Source of the DNA: Cytobacillus firmus
GTDB lineage: Bacteria; Bacillota; Bacilli; Bacillales; Cytobacillaceae
NCBI RefSeq assembly: GCF_023657595.1
Contig: NZ_CP098323.1
Location: 3,992,001-4,056,000 of the forward strand
Direction: 5' to 3'
DNA length: 64,000 nucleotides
The notes beneath the pieces were generated by a model, which saw only the letters and a program-made list of their open reading frames with translations, did no database searches and was not told the origin of the DNA. This document shows, one piece after another, positions 10,754-20,524 of the stretch. The first letter of the stretch is position 1. Each line of letters starts with the position of its first letter. The translations under genes and the position numbers were made by a program.

Positions 10754-10782
10754 ATTATAGTATAAACATTATATTTTCTCAA
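10754..10782 (-). promoter_or_regulatory. Sigma-A promoter of acsA
   Basis: On the minus strand TTGAGA (10777-10782), 17 bp, TATAAT (10754-10759). The start codon is about 35 bp downstream. Confidence 0.7.
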
Positions 10783-10868
10783 TTTTTAAAATTTTAAAGG
10801 AGAAAAAAGTAGTTATGACCAGACTCGTAAATTGTCACAAACTTTTTTAAATTACACAGAAAATTATG

Positions 10869-10882
10869 TGAAAGCGCTTTAT
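10869..10882 (+). promoter_or_regulatory. cre-like site between acsA and acuABC
   Basis: TGAAAGCGCTTTAT has a strong AAAGCGCTTT palindromic core but deviates from the cre consensus at the last two positions. It covers the -35 position of the acuA promoter (TATAAT at 10899-10904), so CcpA binding would block acuABC transcription. B. subtilis acsA and acuABC are known CcpA targets. Confidence 0.6.
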
Positions 10883-10898
10883 CATCCGCGTTTTTATG

Positions 10899-10904
10899 TA
10901 TAAT
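10899..10904 (+). promoter_or_regulatory. -10 box of the acuABC promoter
   Basis: Consensus TATAAT 39 bp before acuA. The -35 region at the right distance (about 10876-10881, CGCTTT-like) is poor and overlaps the cre-like site. Confidence 0.5.
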
Positions 10905-10942
10905 AGAAGATACATTGATCATGCTACCTGGGTGGTGAATAC

Positions 10943-11575
10943 ATGGAACATAACAAAACGTATAATGCAAAGGAATTAAAAACAGCCAATGGAAAATTAA
11001 TCATTGAGGGGCCAATTACACCCGAAAAATTGGCAGATTATGAGTTTCATAAAGATCTTGTCGCTTTCAGGCCGCCGGCTCAGCAGCATAAAGCCCTGGT
11101 TGAGATTGCGGGATTGCCTGAGGGCCGAATTATAGTAGCCCGTGACAGACATACCATTGTCGGCTATGTTACTTACTTGTATCCGGATCCCCTTGAACGC
11201 TGGTCTGAAGGTAAGATGGATAATTTAATTGAATTGGGTGCCATAGAAGTGATTCCTGCTTTCCGGGGTTCGGGAACAGGCAAGAACCTGCTGAAAGTAT
11301 CTATGATGGATGATGCTATGGAGGATTATATTGTTATAACGACAGAGTATTATTGGCATTGGGATTTAAAAGGAACTGGCCTGAATGTATGGGAATATCG
11401 AAAAATCATGGAAAAGATGATGAATGCAGGCGGTCTTGAATGGTACGCCACAGATGACCCGGAAATCAGTTCTCACCCTGCAAACTGCCTGATGGCCCGA
11501 ATCGGAAAAAGAGTAGACCAGGATTCTGTCCAGCAATTTGACCGCTTGCGCTTTATGAATCGCTTTATGTATTAA
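10943..11575 (+). CDS. acuA: Acetoin utilization protein AcuA, protein lysine acetyltransferase (GNAT)
   Basis: 210 residues with a GNAT fold; the acetyl-CoA binding region is around IEVIPAFRGSGTGKNLL (about 95-115). In B. subtilis AcuA acetylates Lys549 of AcsA and switches it off; that lysine is present in the AcsA encoded divergently here. First gene of acuABC, with ATG after GGGTGGTGAATAC. Probably catabolite repressed through the cre-like site over its promoter. Confidence 0.95.
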   Translation: MEHNKTYNAKELKTANGKLIIEGPITPEKLADYEFHKDLVAFRPPAQQHKALVEIAGLPEGRIIVARDRHTIVGYVTYLYPDPLERWSEGKMDNLIELGAIEVIPAFRGSGTGKNLLKVSMMDDAMEDYIVITTEYYWHWDLKGTGLNVWEYRKIMEKMMNAGGLEWYATDDPEISSHPANCLMARIGKRVDQDSVQQFDRLRFMNRFMY

Positions 11576-11656
11576 TAGAAGTGTAAATACATAGTTCATG
11601 CTATGACTTTTCCTGCATGAGTGTATCTCCATATATTTTATAAGGAGGCATTTAAA

Positions 11657-12304
11657 GTGATTGTAGAAGAAATTATGAAAACGGATGTCACGGCTTTGTC
11701 AAAAGAAGACACTATTGCCGATGCCATAAGAATTATGAGTGAAAAAAGAATCCGGCATTTGCCAATAACAGATGAAGATGGCAGACTCCAGGGACTTGTA
11801 ACAGATAGGGATATTCGGGACGCCACACCTTCTATTTTTCATACAGAACTGTTTAAGGAAGATCTGCAGAGACCGTTAAAAATGATTATGAAGACAGATA
11901 TCATCACTGGTCATCCGCTTGATTTTGCTGAAGAAATTGCTGCGGTTTTTTATGAGCAGCGGATTGGCTGCCTTCCCATATTAAACGATAATAAGCTGGT
12001 TGGGATTGTCACAGAAACCGATTTGCTTCATACATTAGTTCAATTGACGGGAGCTCATCAGCCAGGCTCGCAGATTGAAGTGAAGGTGCCGAACAAGGCG
12101 GGCATGCTGTTTGAAATCGCTGAAGTCATTTGCAGAAGGAAGGCAAATATCCAGAGTGTCCTTGTATACCCTGACAAAACAGATGATAAATTTAAAATAT
12201 TGGTGATAAGGGTACAAACAATGAATCCTACACTTGTAGTAGAAGATTTGAAAAAAGCAGGCCATCACGTTTTATGGCCAAATATGCCGGGGATTTCACT
12301 ATGA
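11657..12304 (+). CDS. acuB: Acetoin utilization protein AcuB (CBS-CBS-ACT)
   Basis: 215 residues: two CBS domains (about 1-60 and 75-135; note [21 protein letters not shown]) and a C-terminal ACT-type domain (about 140-215). CBS pairs bind adenine nucleotides, so a sensory role in the acu module is likely; its biochemical function is not established. Start is the GTG at 11657 after AAGGAGGCATTTAAA; the longer frame from 11621 lacks a ribosome binding site. Its stop overlaps the acuC start (ATGA), showing translational coupling. Confidence 0.93.
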   Translation: MIVEEIMKTDVTALSKEDTIADAIRIMSEKRIRHLPITDEDGRLQGLVTDRDIRDATPSIFHTELFKEDLQRPLKMIMKTDIITGHPLDFAEEIAAVFYEQRIGCLPILNDNKLVGIVTETDLLHTLVQLTGAHQPGSQIEVKVPNKAGMLFEIAEVICRRKANIQSVLVYPDKTDDKFKILVIRVQTMNPTLVVEDLKKAGHHVLWPNMPGISL

Positions 12305-13473
12305 CACATGATTCAGTATTTGTTTATTCGGAAGACCTGCTGAATTACAAATTCGGCAAAAATCATCCTTTTAATCAGATAAGGCTGAAGCTGACACTCG
12401 ATTTGCTCAAAAATATAAATGCCATCGATGACTGTCATATTATCCCGCCGCGCCAGGCTTCGGATGAAGAGCTTCACCTGATTCATGATCCAAATTATGT
12501 GAATGCTGTCAAGCTTGCCGGCCGTGGACAGCTTCCTGAGGAATCATGTGAAAACTATGGTCTTGGAACAGAGGACACACCTATATTTTCCAATATGCAC
12601 GAAGCGAGCTCTCTTTTAGTAGGAGGCACCCTGGCAGCCGTTGATGCCGTTATGAACGGACGTGCTAAGCATGCACTGCACCTTGGCGGAGGCCTTCACC
12701 ACGGTTTTAGGGGAAAAGCCTCCGGATTTTGCATTTACAACGATAGCTCAGTAGCCATAAAGTACATGCAGGAAAAGTATAAAGCCCGTGTTTTGTATGT
12801 AGATACTGATGCTCATCATGGTGACGGTGTCCAATGGTCATTTTATGATGACCCGGATGTATGCACCCTATCAATTCATGAAACAGGCCGATACCTTTTT
12901 CCTGGTACCGGAAATATCAATGAACGGGGACAAGGGAAAGGATATGGTTTCTCTTTTAATATTCCCGTGGACGCTTTTACTGAAGACGACTCCTGGCTGC
13001 ATGCATACCGTACAGCTTTTCGGGAGGTTGCGGAATTTTTCAAGCCTGATGTAATTTTGACGCAAAATGGGGCTGATGCACATTACCTTGACCCTCTTAC
13101 CCATTTATCATCTACTATAAAAATCTATAGGGAAATTCCGAAACTGGCTCATGAAATTGCCCATGAATATTGCGGAGGGAAATGGATTGCAGTCGGCGGC
13201 GGCGGCTATGACATTTGGAGAGTTGTTCCCCGGGCATGGGCCATGATTTGGCTCGAAATGACTGAAAACTCTAATTGTTACGGCAATATCCCGGAGGAAT
13301 GGATAAATAAGTGGAAAGAACACGCACCTGTGCCTCTTCCCTCTGAATGGGAAGATCCGGCTGATTTATATAACCCTATCCCCCGTAAAAGTGAAATAAC
13401 TGAAAAAAATGCCCGGACATTGGACAAGGTTCTATATCCCATCCGGAACAAATCAATGACAGAGTCTAAATAA
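12301..13473 (+). CDS. acuC: Acetoin utilization protein AcuC, class I deacetylase-like
   Basis: 390 residues of the histone deacetylase superfamily. The catalytic pair is in [10 protein letters not shown] (His133-His134), with zinc-binding and charge-relay residues in [10 protein letters not shown] (168-175). In B. subtilis AcuC removes the acetyl group from AcsA and so reactivates it. The ATG at 12301 overlaps the acuB stop; the longer reading from 12274 lies inside acuB. Last gene of the operon, followed by a bidirectional terminator shared with motS. Confidence 0.95.
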   Translation: MTHDSVFVYSEDLLNYKFGKNHPFNQIRLKLTLDLLKNINAIDDCHIIPPRQASDEELHLIHDPNYVNAVKLAGRGQLPEESCENYGLGTEDTPIFSNMHEASSLLVGGTLAAVDAVMNGRAKHALHLGGGLHHGFRGKASGFCIYNDSSVAIKYMQEKYKARVLYVDTDAHHGDGVQWSFYDDPDVCTLSIHETGRYLFPGTGNINERGQGKGYGFSFNIPVDAFTEDDSWLHAYRTAFREVAEFFKPDVILTQNGADAHYLDPLTHLSSTIKIYREIPKLAHEIAHEYCGGKWIAVGGGGYDIWRVVPRAWAMIWLEMTENSNCYGNIPEEWINKWKEHAPVPLPSEWEDPADLYNPIPRKSEITEKNARTLDKVLYPIRNKSMTESK

Positions 13474-13522
13474 GAAAGTGACTGGCCGGAAACATCCGGC
13501 TGCCATTTCTTCACAGTCAAAT

Positions 13523-13552
13523 AAACAGGCCTGGCTTTAGCCAGACCTGTTT
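13523..13552. terminator. Bidirectional terminator between acuC and motS
   Basis: Stem of 7 plus 5 bp around one mismatch (AAACAGG..CTGGC / GCCAG..CCTGTTT) with a TTTA loop, between convergent genes and touching the motS stop. Confidence 0.8.
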
Positions 13553-14282
13553 ATTGATTGTTCTCTTCATTAAATTTCGGATCAGAAATAATGATTTCAA
13601 CACGCCTGTTTTTCTCCCAATTTTCCGGTCCGGAATTGGGAACGATGGGACGGGTTTCCCCGTAGCCGATAGCCATAAATCTGTGGCTGTCAAGGTTATG
13701 CCCTTCTGTTAAATATCTGATTACTGTACTGGCCCTGGCAGCAGATAACTCCCAATTGGACGGATATCTATATGTAGTTATGGGCCGGTCATCAGTATGT
13801 CCTTCCACCTTCACCAGGTTGGGCATGTTTGCTAACAGGGTTCCTACTTTATCCAGGAAAGGGTAGGAGCTCTCTATAAGACTGGCCTCCCCGGATTCGA
13901 ATAAAACCTGTTCCTGCAGGACGAGAACGACACCACGCTCCGTTCTGTTTGCCACTATAACCTCTTCTAAACCATTCACATCCAGAAAGGACTGTATTTC
14001 CATCTGGAGCTCATCAAGCGAATCAAATTGACCGCTGCCTTCTTTTTCCGTATTTTCTTCCATTTCTCCCTGATTCTCCGCTGGAATGATGGACGGCTGG
14101 AAATCAAGCACCTGTTTGTCCCGGAAAGAGTCAGAAATCGCCTGAAATTTCATTAAATCAATCTGTGACATTGAAAATAGCAGGATAAAGAAAACCAATA
14201 TTAATGTAACGAGATCTGAGAAAGTCACCATCCAGATTGGGGCACCTTTAGGAGGCTTAGGAGATCTTCGCCTACGCCTCAT
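13551..14282 (-). CDS. motS: Flagellar stator protein MotS (MotB family)
   Basis: 243 residues. One transmembrane helix (about 15-38) carries the ion-binding Asp23 in TFSDLVTLIL; a periplasmic linker leads to an OmpA-type peptidoglycan-binding domain (about 115-235, VEGHTDDRPI, NWELSAARA, RVEI). With MotP it forms the stator; in B. subtilis MotPS is sodium driven. Placement next to ccpA matches B. subtilis ytxE. Sodium coupling is inferred from orthology. The start overlaps the motP stop by 11 bp. Confidence 0.93.
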   Translation of the reverse strand: MRRRRRSPKPPKGAPIWMVTFSDLVTLILVFFILLFSMSQIDLMKFQAISDSFRDKQVLDFQPSIIPAENQGEMEENTEKEGSGQFDSLDELQMEIQSFLDVNGLEEVIVANRTERGVVLVLQEQVLFESGEASLIESSYPFLDKVGTLLANMPNLVKVEGHTDDRPITTYRYPSNWELSAARASTVIRYLTEGHNLDSHRFMAIGYGETRPIVPNSGPENWEKNRRVEIIISDPKFNEENNQ

Positions 14283-15090
14283 GATTCAAAGCCTCCCCCG
14301 CGTTTACTGCCCTCTCAAGCTCTCTCCGTTCCTCAGAGGATAAAAAGGCGCTCAGCTTCTCCTCCAGAATTTTGGGGTTTTGACCGGATTGAACACCGAT
14401 GACCCCTTCAATAATGATCTCCTTTAAAAATACTTCCTTCTCTGTCTTCAAAGCCAGCTTTGCTGCCATCGGCAGAAAAATAAGATTGGCCAGAAGTGAG
14501 CCATATAATGTAGTCAATAAGGCAATGGCCATATTTGGCCCAAGAGTGGAGGGATCATTTAAATTTTTCAGCATCAGAACCAGGCCGATCAGAGTTCCTA
14601 TCATCCCCCATGCAGGAGCGTACTCACCCGCTCTTTCAAGAATACTTCTGCCTTTTCTGTGCCTCTCTTCCATCGCCATTATTTCTGCATTCATAATGTC
14701 AGTAATGACATCCGGCTCTATGCCATCCACAGCCAGATAAATGCCTTTCCGAATAAAAGAATCTTCAACTTCCCCGACTTCAGCCTCAAGCGACAATAGC
14801 CCTTCACGCCGGGCACGCTCAGAGAGTTTGACAAAAATCCCAATCAGGTCGCCAACGCTTTGTTCTTCACTGGAAAAAACCTGCTTAAAAACTGTGGGCA
14901 TATGCCTGATATCTTTTAATGGGAAACTAACAAGCAAACCGGCTATTAATCCGCCTAAAACAATAAGGATTGATGAAGGGTCAATAAATGATAAAAATCC
15001 AGCTGCTCCACCATTCCACATAATCCCAAAAATGAGCATAGCCAGGCCCGCCAATAACCCAGCAGGTGTTAACATATCGAACTTTCTCAT
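14272..15090 (-). CDS. motP: Flagellar stator protein MotP (MotA family)
   Basis: 272 residues, same length as B. subtilis MotP (YtxD). Four transmembrane segments (about 8-25, 33-52, 150-170, 182-205) and a large cytoplasmic loop with RRGLLSLE-like and conserved ERAGEYAPAWGMIGTLIGL sequences. It pairs with the overlapping motS product to form an ion-driven stator. ATG after GGGAGAGAGAGT. Confidence 0.93.
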   Translation of the reverse strand: MRKFDMLTPAGLLAGLAMLIFGIMWNGGAAGFLSFIDPSSILIVLGGLIAGLLVSFPLKDIRHMPTVFKQVFSSEEQSVGDLIGIFVKLSERARREGLLSLEAEVGEVEDSFIRKGIYLAVDGIEPDVITDIMNAEIMAMEERHRKGRSILERAGEYAPAWGMIGTLIGLVLMLKNLNDPSTLGPNMAIALLTTLYGSLLANLIFLPMAAKLALKTEKEVFLKEIIIEGVIGVQSGQNPKILEEKLSAFLSSEERRELERAVNAGEALNHEA

Positions 15091-15131
15091 ACTCTCTCTC
15101 CCTGATCCACTGCATTATCTAAAAGTTTTAG

Positions 15132-15468
15132 TATAAAGTGAAACTCAATCAGTGGGGGTGCTTTTCTCCCCGCTGGTTGTTAGTTGAGGCCCACAGGAAG
15201 CGGGTCACAAAGACGTTGCCACAGGACAAGGAAGGCAACGGCAGCGATAAATCGCACGACCGAAAGCGGCAGCTTTTGGGAGGATGTGGCGTTTTTAGTC
15301 TTTGTTCCTCTTTTCAGGCCTTTACATTATAAAGCGAGGCGACTTGCCCAGGGGTGACAAGCGAGCCCCTAGGAGCCGCAGCTAGATTGGGCAGTTTGAT
15401 CGCCACTTTCTCCTTTAAATCCACTGAGTCTTGAAAGGGGGATCTTACTGCCCGTTAGACTGCGATAA
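15132..15468. repeat. Intergenic palindromic repeat family A, copy 1, with nested insertions
   Basis: Between motP and ccpA. It starts with the family head (ATAAAGTGAAACT..CAATCAGTGGGGG and its inverted partner CGCTGGTTGTTAG), continues with the middle cassette ACAAAGACGTTGCCAC .. GTGGCGTTTTTAGTCTTTGT holding an inner unit, and ends with the tail hairpin GGGCAGTTTGA .. TTACTGCCCGTTAGACTGCGAT. A B-type unit (15331-15386) interrupts the copy before the tail. Other copies: 35003-35219, 51102-51255, 51253-51523. No open frame is credible. Confidence 0.85.
15331..15386. repeat. B-type repeat unit embedded in family A copy 1
   Basis: AAAGCGAGGCGACTTGCCCA .. GCCCCTAGGAGCCGCAGCTAG, resembling the ends of B-type elements at 30585 and 38690. 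It falls between CCTTTAC and GGGCAGTTTG, sequences directly joined in the other A copies, so it looks like an insertion. Confidence 0.65.
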
Positions 15469-15479
15469 ATTTTGACAGA

Positions 15480-15512
15480 AAGAAACGCCTTTCATATTAA
15501 GGCGTTTCTCTT
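15480..15512. terminator. Hairpin terminator downstream of ccpA
   Basis: Perfect stem GAAACGCCTT / AAGGCGTTTC with T-rich flanks on both strands, about 150 bp after the ccpA stop. Confidence 0.65.
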
Positions 15513-15519
15513 TCTTCCC

Positions 15520-15641
15520 TTGTCCAGCTGCAGTGCCTAGCCCTCGAGTCGCTTCGGTCCAGATGCTGAAGTCAAAGAACGACTTCAACTTCTGGCCCTC
15601 CAGCGCTTGTCGGGACTGGTCGAGGCGCTTCCGCTTGTCTT
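15520..15641. repeat. B-type dispersed palindromic element
   Basis: TGTCCAGCTGCAGTGCCTAG .. CTCGAGTCGCTTCGGTCC .. CCTCCAGCGCTTG .. GAGGCGCTTCCGCTTGTC with an inverted core (AGAAGTTGAAGT / ACTTCAGCAT-like). I recognise this pattern from the intergenic DNA of many Bacillaceae. It sits between the terminator hairpin and the ccpA stop. Confidence 0.75.
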
Positions 15642-15658
15642 TTATATCGGCATGTTTC

Positions 15659-16657
15659 TTATTTTGTTGAGCTTCGTTCTTCAATTCGATGTGGAAGTAC
15701 AACAATTTGCTCATCGACAGATTCTTTATTCATAAGTTTTGTAAGTAATCTCATGGCAACTGCACCGATATCATACAATGGCTGTACAACTGATGTCAGC
15801 TGAGGACGTACCATTAAAGTCAATCTGGTATTGTCTGAACTGATGACCTCAAAGTCTTTAGGAACATCATAGCCTTTATCTTCAGCACCATGGATAATTC
15901 CCAAAGCCATTTCATCAGATCCTGCAAAAATAGCAGTTGGGCGAGGTTCAGCCTCGAGCAGTTTTTCAAAGGCTTCTATACCTGAATCGTACGTATAATC
16001 TCCTTCAACCACCAATTCATCACGGAAGGATACTTCAGCTTCTTCCAATGCACGCTTATAGCCTGCAAGCTTCTTTTCCTGATTAATCGGCTCGCGGAGG
16101 GGCCCTACCACAAGGGCTACATCTTTATGGCCTTTTTCAATAAATGACTTTGTGACATCAAATGCTGCCTGTTCATAATTAATATTGACTGATGGAATTT
16201 TGCCCGTTTCTTCAATAGAACCGGCCAGTACGATCGGAACCGGAGACTTTTCAAACTCTTCTACAAGCTCGGACGTAATGTTGCCGCCCATGAAGACTAT
16301 TCCATCCACCTGTTTCCCGAGCATAGTATTAAGCAAATGCAGCTCTTTTTCGATATTCTGGTCGGAGTTGCTGAGAATGATGTTGTATTTATACATTGTC
16401 GCAATATCTTCTATGCCCCTTGCCAGTTCTGCAAAAAAGGTGCTGGAAATGTCGGGAATGATCACACCGACTGTAGTGGTTTTTTTGCTTGCCAATCCTC
16501 TTGCAACCGCGTTCGGGCGGTATCCAAGCCGGTCAATTACTTCCATTACTTTTTTTCTTGTTGCGGGTTTAACATTCGGGTTGCCATTTACAACACGAGA
16601 AACCGTTGCCATTGAAACATTCGCTTCTCTCGCCACATCATATATTGTTACATTCAT
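15659..16657 (-). CDS. ccpA: Catabolite control protein A
   Basis: 332 residues, LacI/GalR family. The helix-turn-helix is [21 protein letters not shown] (about 4-24) with the hinge [10 protein letters not shown]; the rest is a periplasmic-binding-like core ([23 protein letters not shown]). With HPr-Ser46-P it binds cre sites to repress or activate carbon genes. ATG at 16657 with AAGGAG nine bases upstream; a GTG at 16666 is too close to that ribosome binding site. Gene order motPS-ccpA-aroA matches B. subtilis. Confidence 0.97.
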   Translation of the reverse strand: MNVTIYDVAREANVSMATVSRVVNGNPNVKPATRKKVMEVIDRLGYRPNAVARGLASKKTTTVGVIIPDISSTFFAELARGIEDIATMYKYNIILSNSDQNIEKELHLLNTMLGKQVDGIVFMGGNITSELVEEFEKSPVPIVLAGSIEETGKIPSVNINYEQAAFDVTKSFIEKGHKDVALVVGPLREPINQEKKLAGYKRALEEAEVSFRDELVVEGDYTYDSGIEAFEKLLEAEPRPTAIFAGSDEMALGIIHGAEDKGYDVPKDFEVISSDNTRLTLMVRPQLTSVVQPLYDIGAVAMRLLTKLMNKESVDEQIVVLPHRIEERSSTK

Positions 16658-16860
16658 TACTGACACTCCTTTTTTGAATAGCGGTCACTTCTATTACTTT
16701 ATATTTTACAGCAACACGACATAACCTACTCATTTTTTATCCTAATTTGTGAGCAGTTACACATGAACAATTATGTATTTAATCATACGACAGTCCAGGA
16801 ATTGCCGCAATGTCAAGGCTTATATTTCTGAAAAAAACTTAAAACTTCACTTTACAAGCG

Positions 16861-16893
16861 AAAAAAAGAGCCCTCTGCATGAGCAGAAGGCTC
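16861..16893 (-). terminator. Terminator of aroA
   Basis: Stem AGCCTTCTGC / GCAGAGGGCT on the minus strand followed by seven T residues. Confidence 0.88.
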
Positions 16894-16956
16894 TCCGTAT
16901 ATTGAATAGTTCCGTTGATGCCGAATCAGAATGCGCGAACGGCTCTTATTCGATGA

Positions 16957-18033
16957 TCACACTTTCAGCAATGCTGAAGATTTCAGTTCAGACATAAAAT
17001 GGTCAAATTGATTTAAGTCCATTTGCTGTGCTGAATCTGAAAGGGCAACAGCCGGGTCAGGATGAACTTCTGCCATTACGCCATCTGCGCCGATTGCCAG
17101 CGCTGCTTTTGCTGCCGGAAGAAGCAAATCTCTGCGGCCTGTTGAATGTGTAACGTCAACTAGTACAGGCAAATGTGTTTCCTGCTTAAGGATTGGCACT
17201 GCTGATATATCCAGTGTATTGCGTGTTGCCCGTTCGTAGGTGCGGATTCCCCGCTCACACAGGATGATCTGTCCATTTCCCTGGGACATGATGTATTCTG
17301 CAGCATTAATGAATTCTTCAATTGTAGCTGCAATTCCGCGCTTTAAAAGAACTGGCTTATTTACAGCACCCGCTGCTTTTAATAGCTCGAAGTTTTGCAT
17401 GTTTCTTGCACCGATTTGAATGACATCAATATAATTTACAGCTGTTTCAATATCATTAGGGCTTACAATTTCAGAAATAACTGCCAGATCGTATTCATCT
17501 GCCACTCTTTTTAAAATTTTCAGGCCTTCAAGGCCAAGACCCTGAAAATCATATGGCGAAGTTCTTGGTTTATATGCTCCTCCGCGAAGAAGTTTAAGCC
17601 CTTTCGCTTTTACAGCTTCAGCAACAGTTGCTACCTGCTCATATGATTCAACTGCACACGGGCCAAAAACAAGATGAGGATTGCCATCTCCTACTTTTTC
17701 ACCTTTCAAGTCCACAATTGTGTTTTCAGGCTTCTTTTTGCGTGAAACTAGAAGCGCTTTTCTATGATCATCTTTTTGAAGTTCTAGACCTGCTTTAAAT
17801 ATTTCCTTGAACATATGCTCAATTGTTGAATTTTCAAAAGGACCGTCATTATGCTCTTTTATCAAATCCAGCATTTTGCGTTCCCGGACAGGATCATAAC
17901 GATAAACCCCTTGTGTTTCCTTTACTCTTCCGATTTCTTGAACAAGTTCAGCTCTTTCATTGATCAAAGATAAAAGCTGAAGATTCAGCTCATCCACTCG
18001 ATCACGAAGTTTATCTAGTTCATTATTGCTCAT
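16957..18033 (-). CDS. aroA: Bifunctional chorismate mutase / DAHP synthase
   Basis: 358 residues. The N-terminal 85 form an AroQ-type chorismate mutase ([19 protein letters not shown]); residues about 95-358 form a type I DAHP synthase ([40 protein letters not shown]). It condenses erythrose 4-phosphate and PEP, the first step of the shikimate pathway; the mutase part senses chorismate/prephenate for feedback in B. subtilis. ATG at 18033 after AAAGGAAGGGACAGGAA; the 33-codon upstream extension is not plausible. Confidence 0.96.
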   Translation of the reverse strand: MSNNELDKLRDRVDELNLQLLSLINERAELVQEIGRVKETQGVYRYDPVRERKMLDLIKEHNDGPFENSTIEHMFKEIFKAGLELQKDDHRKALLVSRKKKPENTIVDLKGEKVGDGNPHLVFGPCAVESYEQVATVAEAVKAKGLKLLRGGAYKPRTSPYDFQGLGLEGLKILKRVADEYDLAVISEIVSPNDIETAVNYIDVIQIGARNMQNFELLKAAGAVNKPVLLKRGIAATIEEFINAAEYIMSQGNGQIILCERGIRTYERATRNTLDISAVPILKQETHLPVLVDVTHSTGRRDLLLPAAKAALAIGADGVMAEVHPDPAVALSDSAQQMDLNQFDHFMSELKSSALLKV

Positions 18034-18184
18034 TTCCTGTCCCTTCCTTTCGAATCTCAATTTAAGCCGTGCTGGTTTCAGGATGCATGTACATAGCCCG
18101 CAACTAAATCGCAACGAGTTAAGCATTTCCATCTTTTTCTTTTACGGCCCATGGATATGTGATACATTTTTTATAATTAGGGTT

Positions 18185-18213
18185 ATTATATATGAATTAT
18201 TCAGACATGTCAC
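18185..18213 (-). promoter_or_regulatory. Sigma-A promoter of aroA
   Basis: On the minus strand GTGACA (18208-18213), 17 bp, TATAAT (18185-18190), about 150 bp before the start codon. Confidence 0.65.
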
Positions 18214-18309
18214 GAAAAATTTCTTTATTAATTAAACGCTTTTAAGTAGTAAAGCGATCTAAAGGCATAAATAAGCATTCTAAGACAATTAAAAAGAAGG
18301 TGTATTGCT

Positions 18310-20490
18310 TTGGACGAACAAAAAAAGCTTTTTGCACTGGATATCGGCACTCGCACGGTTGTCGGAATTATTCTGGAAGAAGAAGGCGGCCAATACCATG
18401 TGAAAGACATCGTGATTAGGGAGCATGCAGAGAGGGCCATGCTCGACGGCCAGATCCATGATGTTCCGGCTGTTTCAAAAATTATAGCAGAAATCAGGGA
18501 TGATCTTGAAGTGAAACACGGCCCATTAAATAAAGTTTGTGTAGCAGCGGCAGGCAGGGCTTTAAAAACGGAAAGATCTAAAACTTCCATCACCATTAAA
18601 GGAAAACCCATGATGAAAAAGCAGGATATACTTCACCTTGAATTAAGTGCGGTTCAGCAGGCGCAGGCAATCGCTGCAGAAAAGCAGGCAGCTGAAAAAA
18701 GCTATTATTACTATTGTGTTGGATATTCGGTTTTATACTACCGTCTTGATGGTGAAGAAATCGGAAGCCTGATTGATCAGCAGGGGGATGAGGCATCTGT
18801 CGAAATCATTGCTACCTTCCTGCCCAAAGTTGTAGTAGAGTCACTTATCTCAGCTCTTCAAAGAGCTTGCCTGGAAATGGAAGCTTTAACACTGGAGCCA
18901 ATCGCAGCTATTAATGTCCTTATCCCGCCTTCAATGAGAAGGCTGAATGTGGCACTTGTTGATATTGGTGCCGGAACATCCGATATTGCCATAACAGATC
19001 TGGGCACAGTTACTGCTTTTGGAATGGTGCCTGTAGCAGGCGACGAGATCACCGAAGCCATCAGTGACCAGCTTCTGCTGGACTTCCCTCTAGCCGAAAA
19101 GGCAAAAAGAGACTTGCACGAATCCGATACGATTACTGTCACGGATATTCTCGGCTTCCAATCAGAAATCAGCAGGGAGGAGACAATTGAAAAAATCTCT
19201 CCAGCACTTGTACGTTTGACAAATTCCATCTGCGAGGAAATATTGCGGCTGAACAACAGGCCGCCAAAAGCCGTCATGCTGGCAGGCGGAGGGAGCTTAA
19301 CACCCGGACTTCCTGAAAGGATAGCGAACAGATTAGGCCTTCCGGCAAACAGAGTTGCCATTAGGGGGATTGATGCTATCGGCGGCCTGAATTTACCGGA
19401 TAACACAGACCGAGGCCCTGAGTTAGTCACCCCAATAGGAATCGCAATTGCCGCTAAAAAAGCCCCGGTCCAATATTGTACTGTTTACGTCAACGATCAG
19501 CCTGTCCGGCTATTTGATGTTAAAAAACTGACAGTCGGGGATTGTCTGCTGGCAGCAGGCATTAAAATGAATAGGCTTTACGGGAAGCCCGGACTTGCTA
19601 TGATTATCAATTTAAATGGGCAAAACATTACGATCCCTGGAAGCCATGGAGAAGCTCCTGTCATTACACGCAACAGCCTCCCAAGTGGTTTAGATGAAGA
19701 AATCAAATCAGGGGATATCATAACCGTTTCAAAAGGGCGTGACGGATTGCCTGCTGAAGTTTGCATAAAGGATTTAATAGATGAAGTCCCGGAAAAGTCT
19801 ATCACTATTAACGGAAAACAGTATACAATCCATCCTGCCATTACCTGTAATGAAAAAGTTGTCCCGCTAGAGCAGACTCTTGCTGATCGGGATAAAGTGG
19901 AGTGCAGGGTATCGGAAACAGCTGAAGAAATCTTAACCATTTTAAGTCTAAATAATTTATTAAACGAGCTTAAGCCTTTTCGAATCAGCATTAACGAAAA
20001 AGAGACTTTTCTGCCGCGCCATTCCGGAAAGCTTTATAAAAACGGCCTTGAGGCTAATTGTCACAGCATAGTAGAGGATGGTGACAATCTTCGCATTGAA
20101 AAAGGAAACACTCTGACCGTAAAGGAATTAGCAGATATTAAGCAGCTGGCACTTCAGGAGAGTATCCCTGTCATTTTTAACAGCAAGAAAATAGAGCTGT
20201 CCAGGGGAATACTCGAATTTCAGAGAGAAGGAGCTGTACTCACCGAAGATGACGTAATTTCTGCTGGAGATGCGATAACAATTATGAAAAAACCAAGATC
20301 CCCCTTTATTTTTCAGGATATATTCAGCCATGTTAATGTCGATATGCCTGCTTCCTCTTCCGGAGGCTTCATCCTTTTGAAAAATGGGAAAAAAACATCC
20401 TTTCATGAATCTGTAGAGCCTGGTGATCACCTTAAAATTGTGTGGCCTTCCATAAATAATAAACAGCATTCAACTATTAAATATAGCTAG
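18310..20490 (+). CDS. FtsA/PilM-like actin-fold protein with C-terminal beta-grasp-like modules
   Basis: 726 residues. The first 390 resemble FtsA: phosphate-1 LDIGTRTVVGII, phosphate-2 VDIGAGTSDIAI, adenosine motif VMLAGGGSLTPG, and an SHS2-like insert (about 85-165). The last 330 look like four or five modules, each running from a VYVND/ITING/ISINE/VIFNSK strand to a GD.I.I turn (SGDIITVSKG, DGDNLRIEKG, AGDAITIMKK, PGDHLKIVW), read as ubiquitin/MoaD-like beta-grasp repeats. It lacks the membrane-targeting helix that ends FtsA. TTG start after AGAAGGTG. Monocistronic with its own terminator. Often annotated as cell division protein FtsA; that role is unproven. Confidence 0.8.
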   Translation: MDEQKKLFALDIGTRTVVGIILEEEGGQYHVKDIVIREHAERAMLDGQIHDVPAVSKIIAEIRDDLEVKHGPLNKVCVAAAGRALKTERSKTSITIKGKPMMKKQDILHLELSAVQQAQAIAAEKQAAEKSYYYYCVGYSVLYYRLDGEEIGSLIDQQGDEASVEIIATFLPKVVVESLISALQRACLEMEALTLEPIAAINVLIPPSMRRLNVALVDIGAGTSDIAITDLGTVTAFGMVPVAGDEITEAISDQLLLDFPLAEKAKRDLHESDTITVTDILGFQSEISREETIEKISPALVRLTNSICEEILRLNNRPPKAVMLAGGGSLTPGLPERIANRLGLPANRVAIRGIDAIGGLNLPDNTDRGPELVTPIGIAIAAKKAPVQYCTVYVNDQPVRLFDVKKLTVGDCLLAAGIKMNRLYGKPGLAMIINLNGQNITIPGSHGEAPVITRNSLPSGLDEEIKSGDIITVSKGRDGLPAEVCIKDLIDEVPEKSITINGKQYTIHPAITCNEKVVPLEQTLADRDKVECRVSETAEEILTILSLNNLLNELKPFRISINEKETFLPRHSGKLYKNGLEANCHSIVEDGDNLRIEKGNTLTVKELADIKQLALQESIPVIFNSKKIELSRGILEFQREGAVLTEDDVISAGDAITIMKKPRSPFIFQDIFSHVNVDMPASSSGGFILLKNGKKTSFHESVEPGDHLKIVWPSINNKQHSTIKYS

Positions 20491-20495
20491 AAATT

Positions 20496-20524
20496 AAAAA
20501 CCCATCCGATTGGATGGGTTTTAT
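20496..20524. terminator. Bidirectional terminator
   Basis: Perfect stem AACCCATCC / GGATGGGTT with a GATT loop and A/T-runs on both sides, between the FtsA-like gene and ytxJ (convergent). Confidence 0.85.

Noticed and set aside
15445-15714. Open frame of 89 codons next to ccpA
   Set aside because: It lies across the terminator, the B-type repeat and the antisense-frame end of ccpA; no start signal or protein-like composition.
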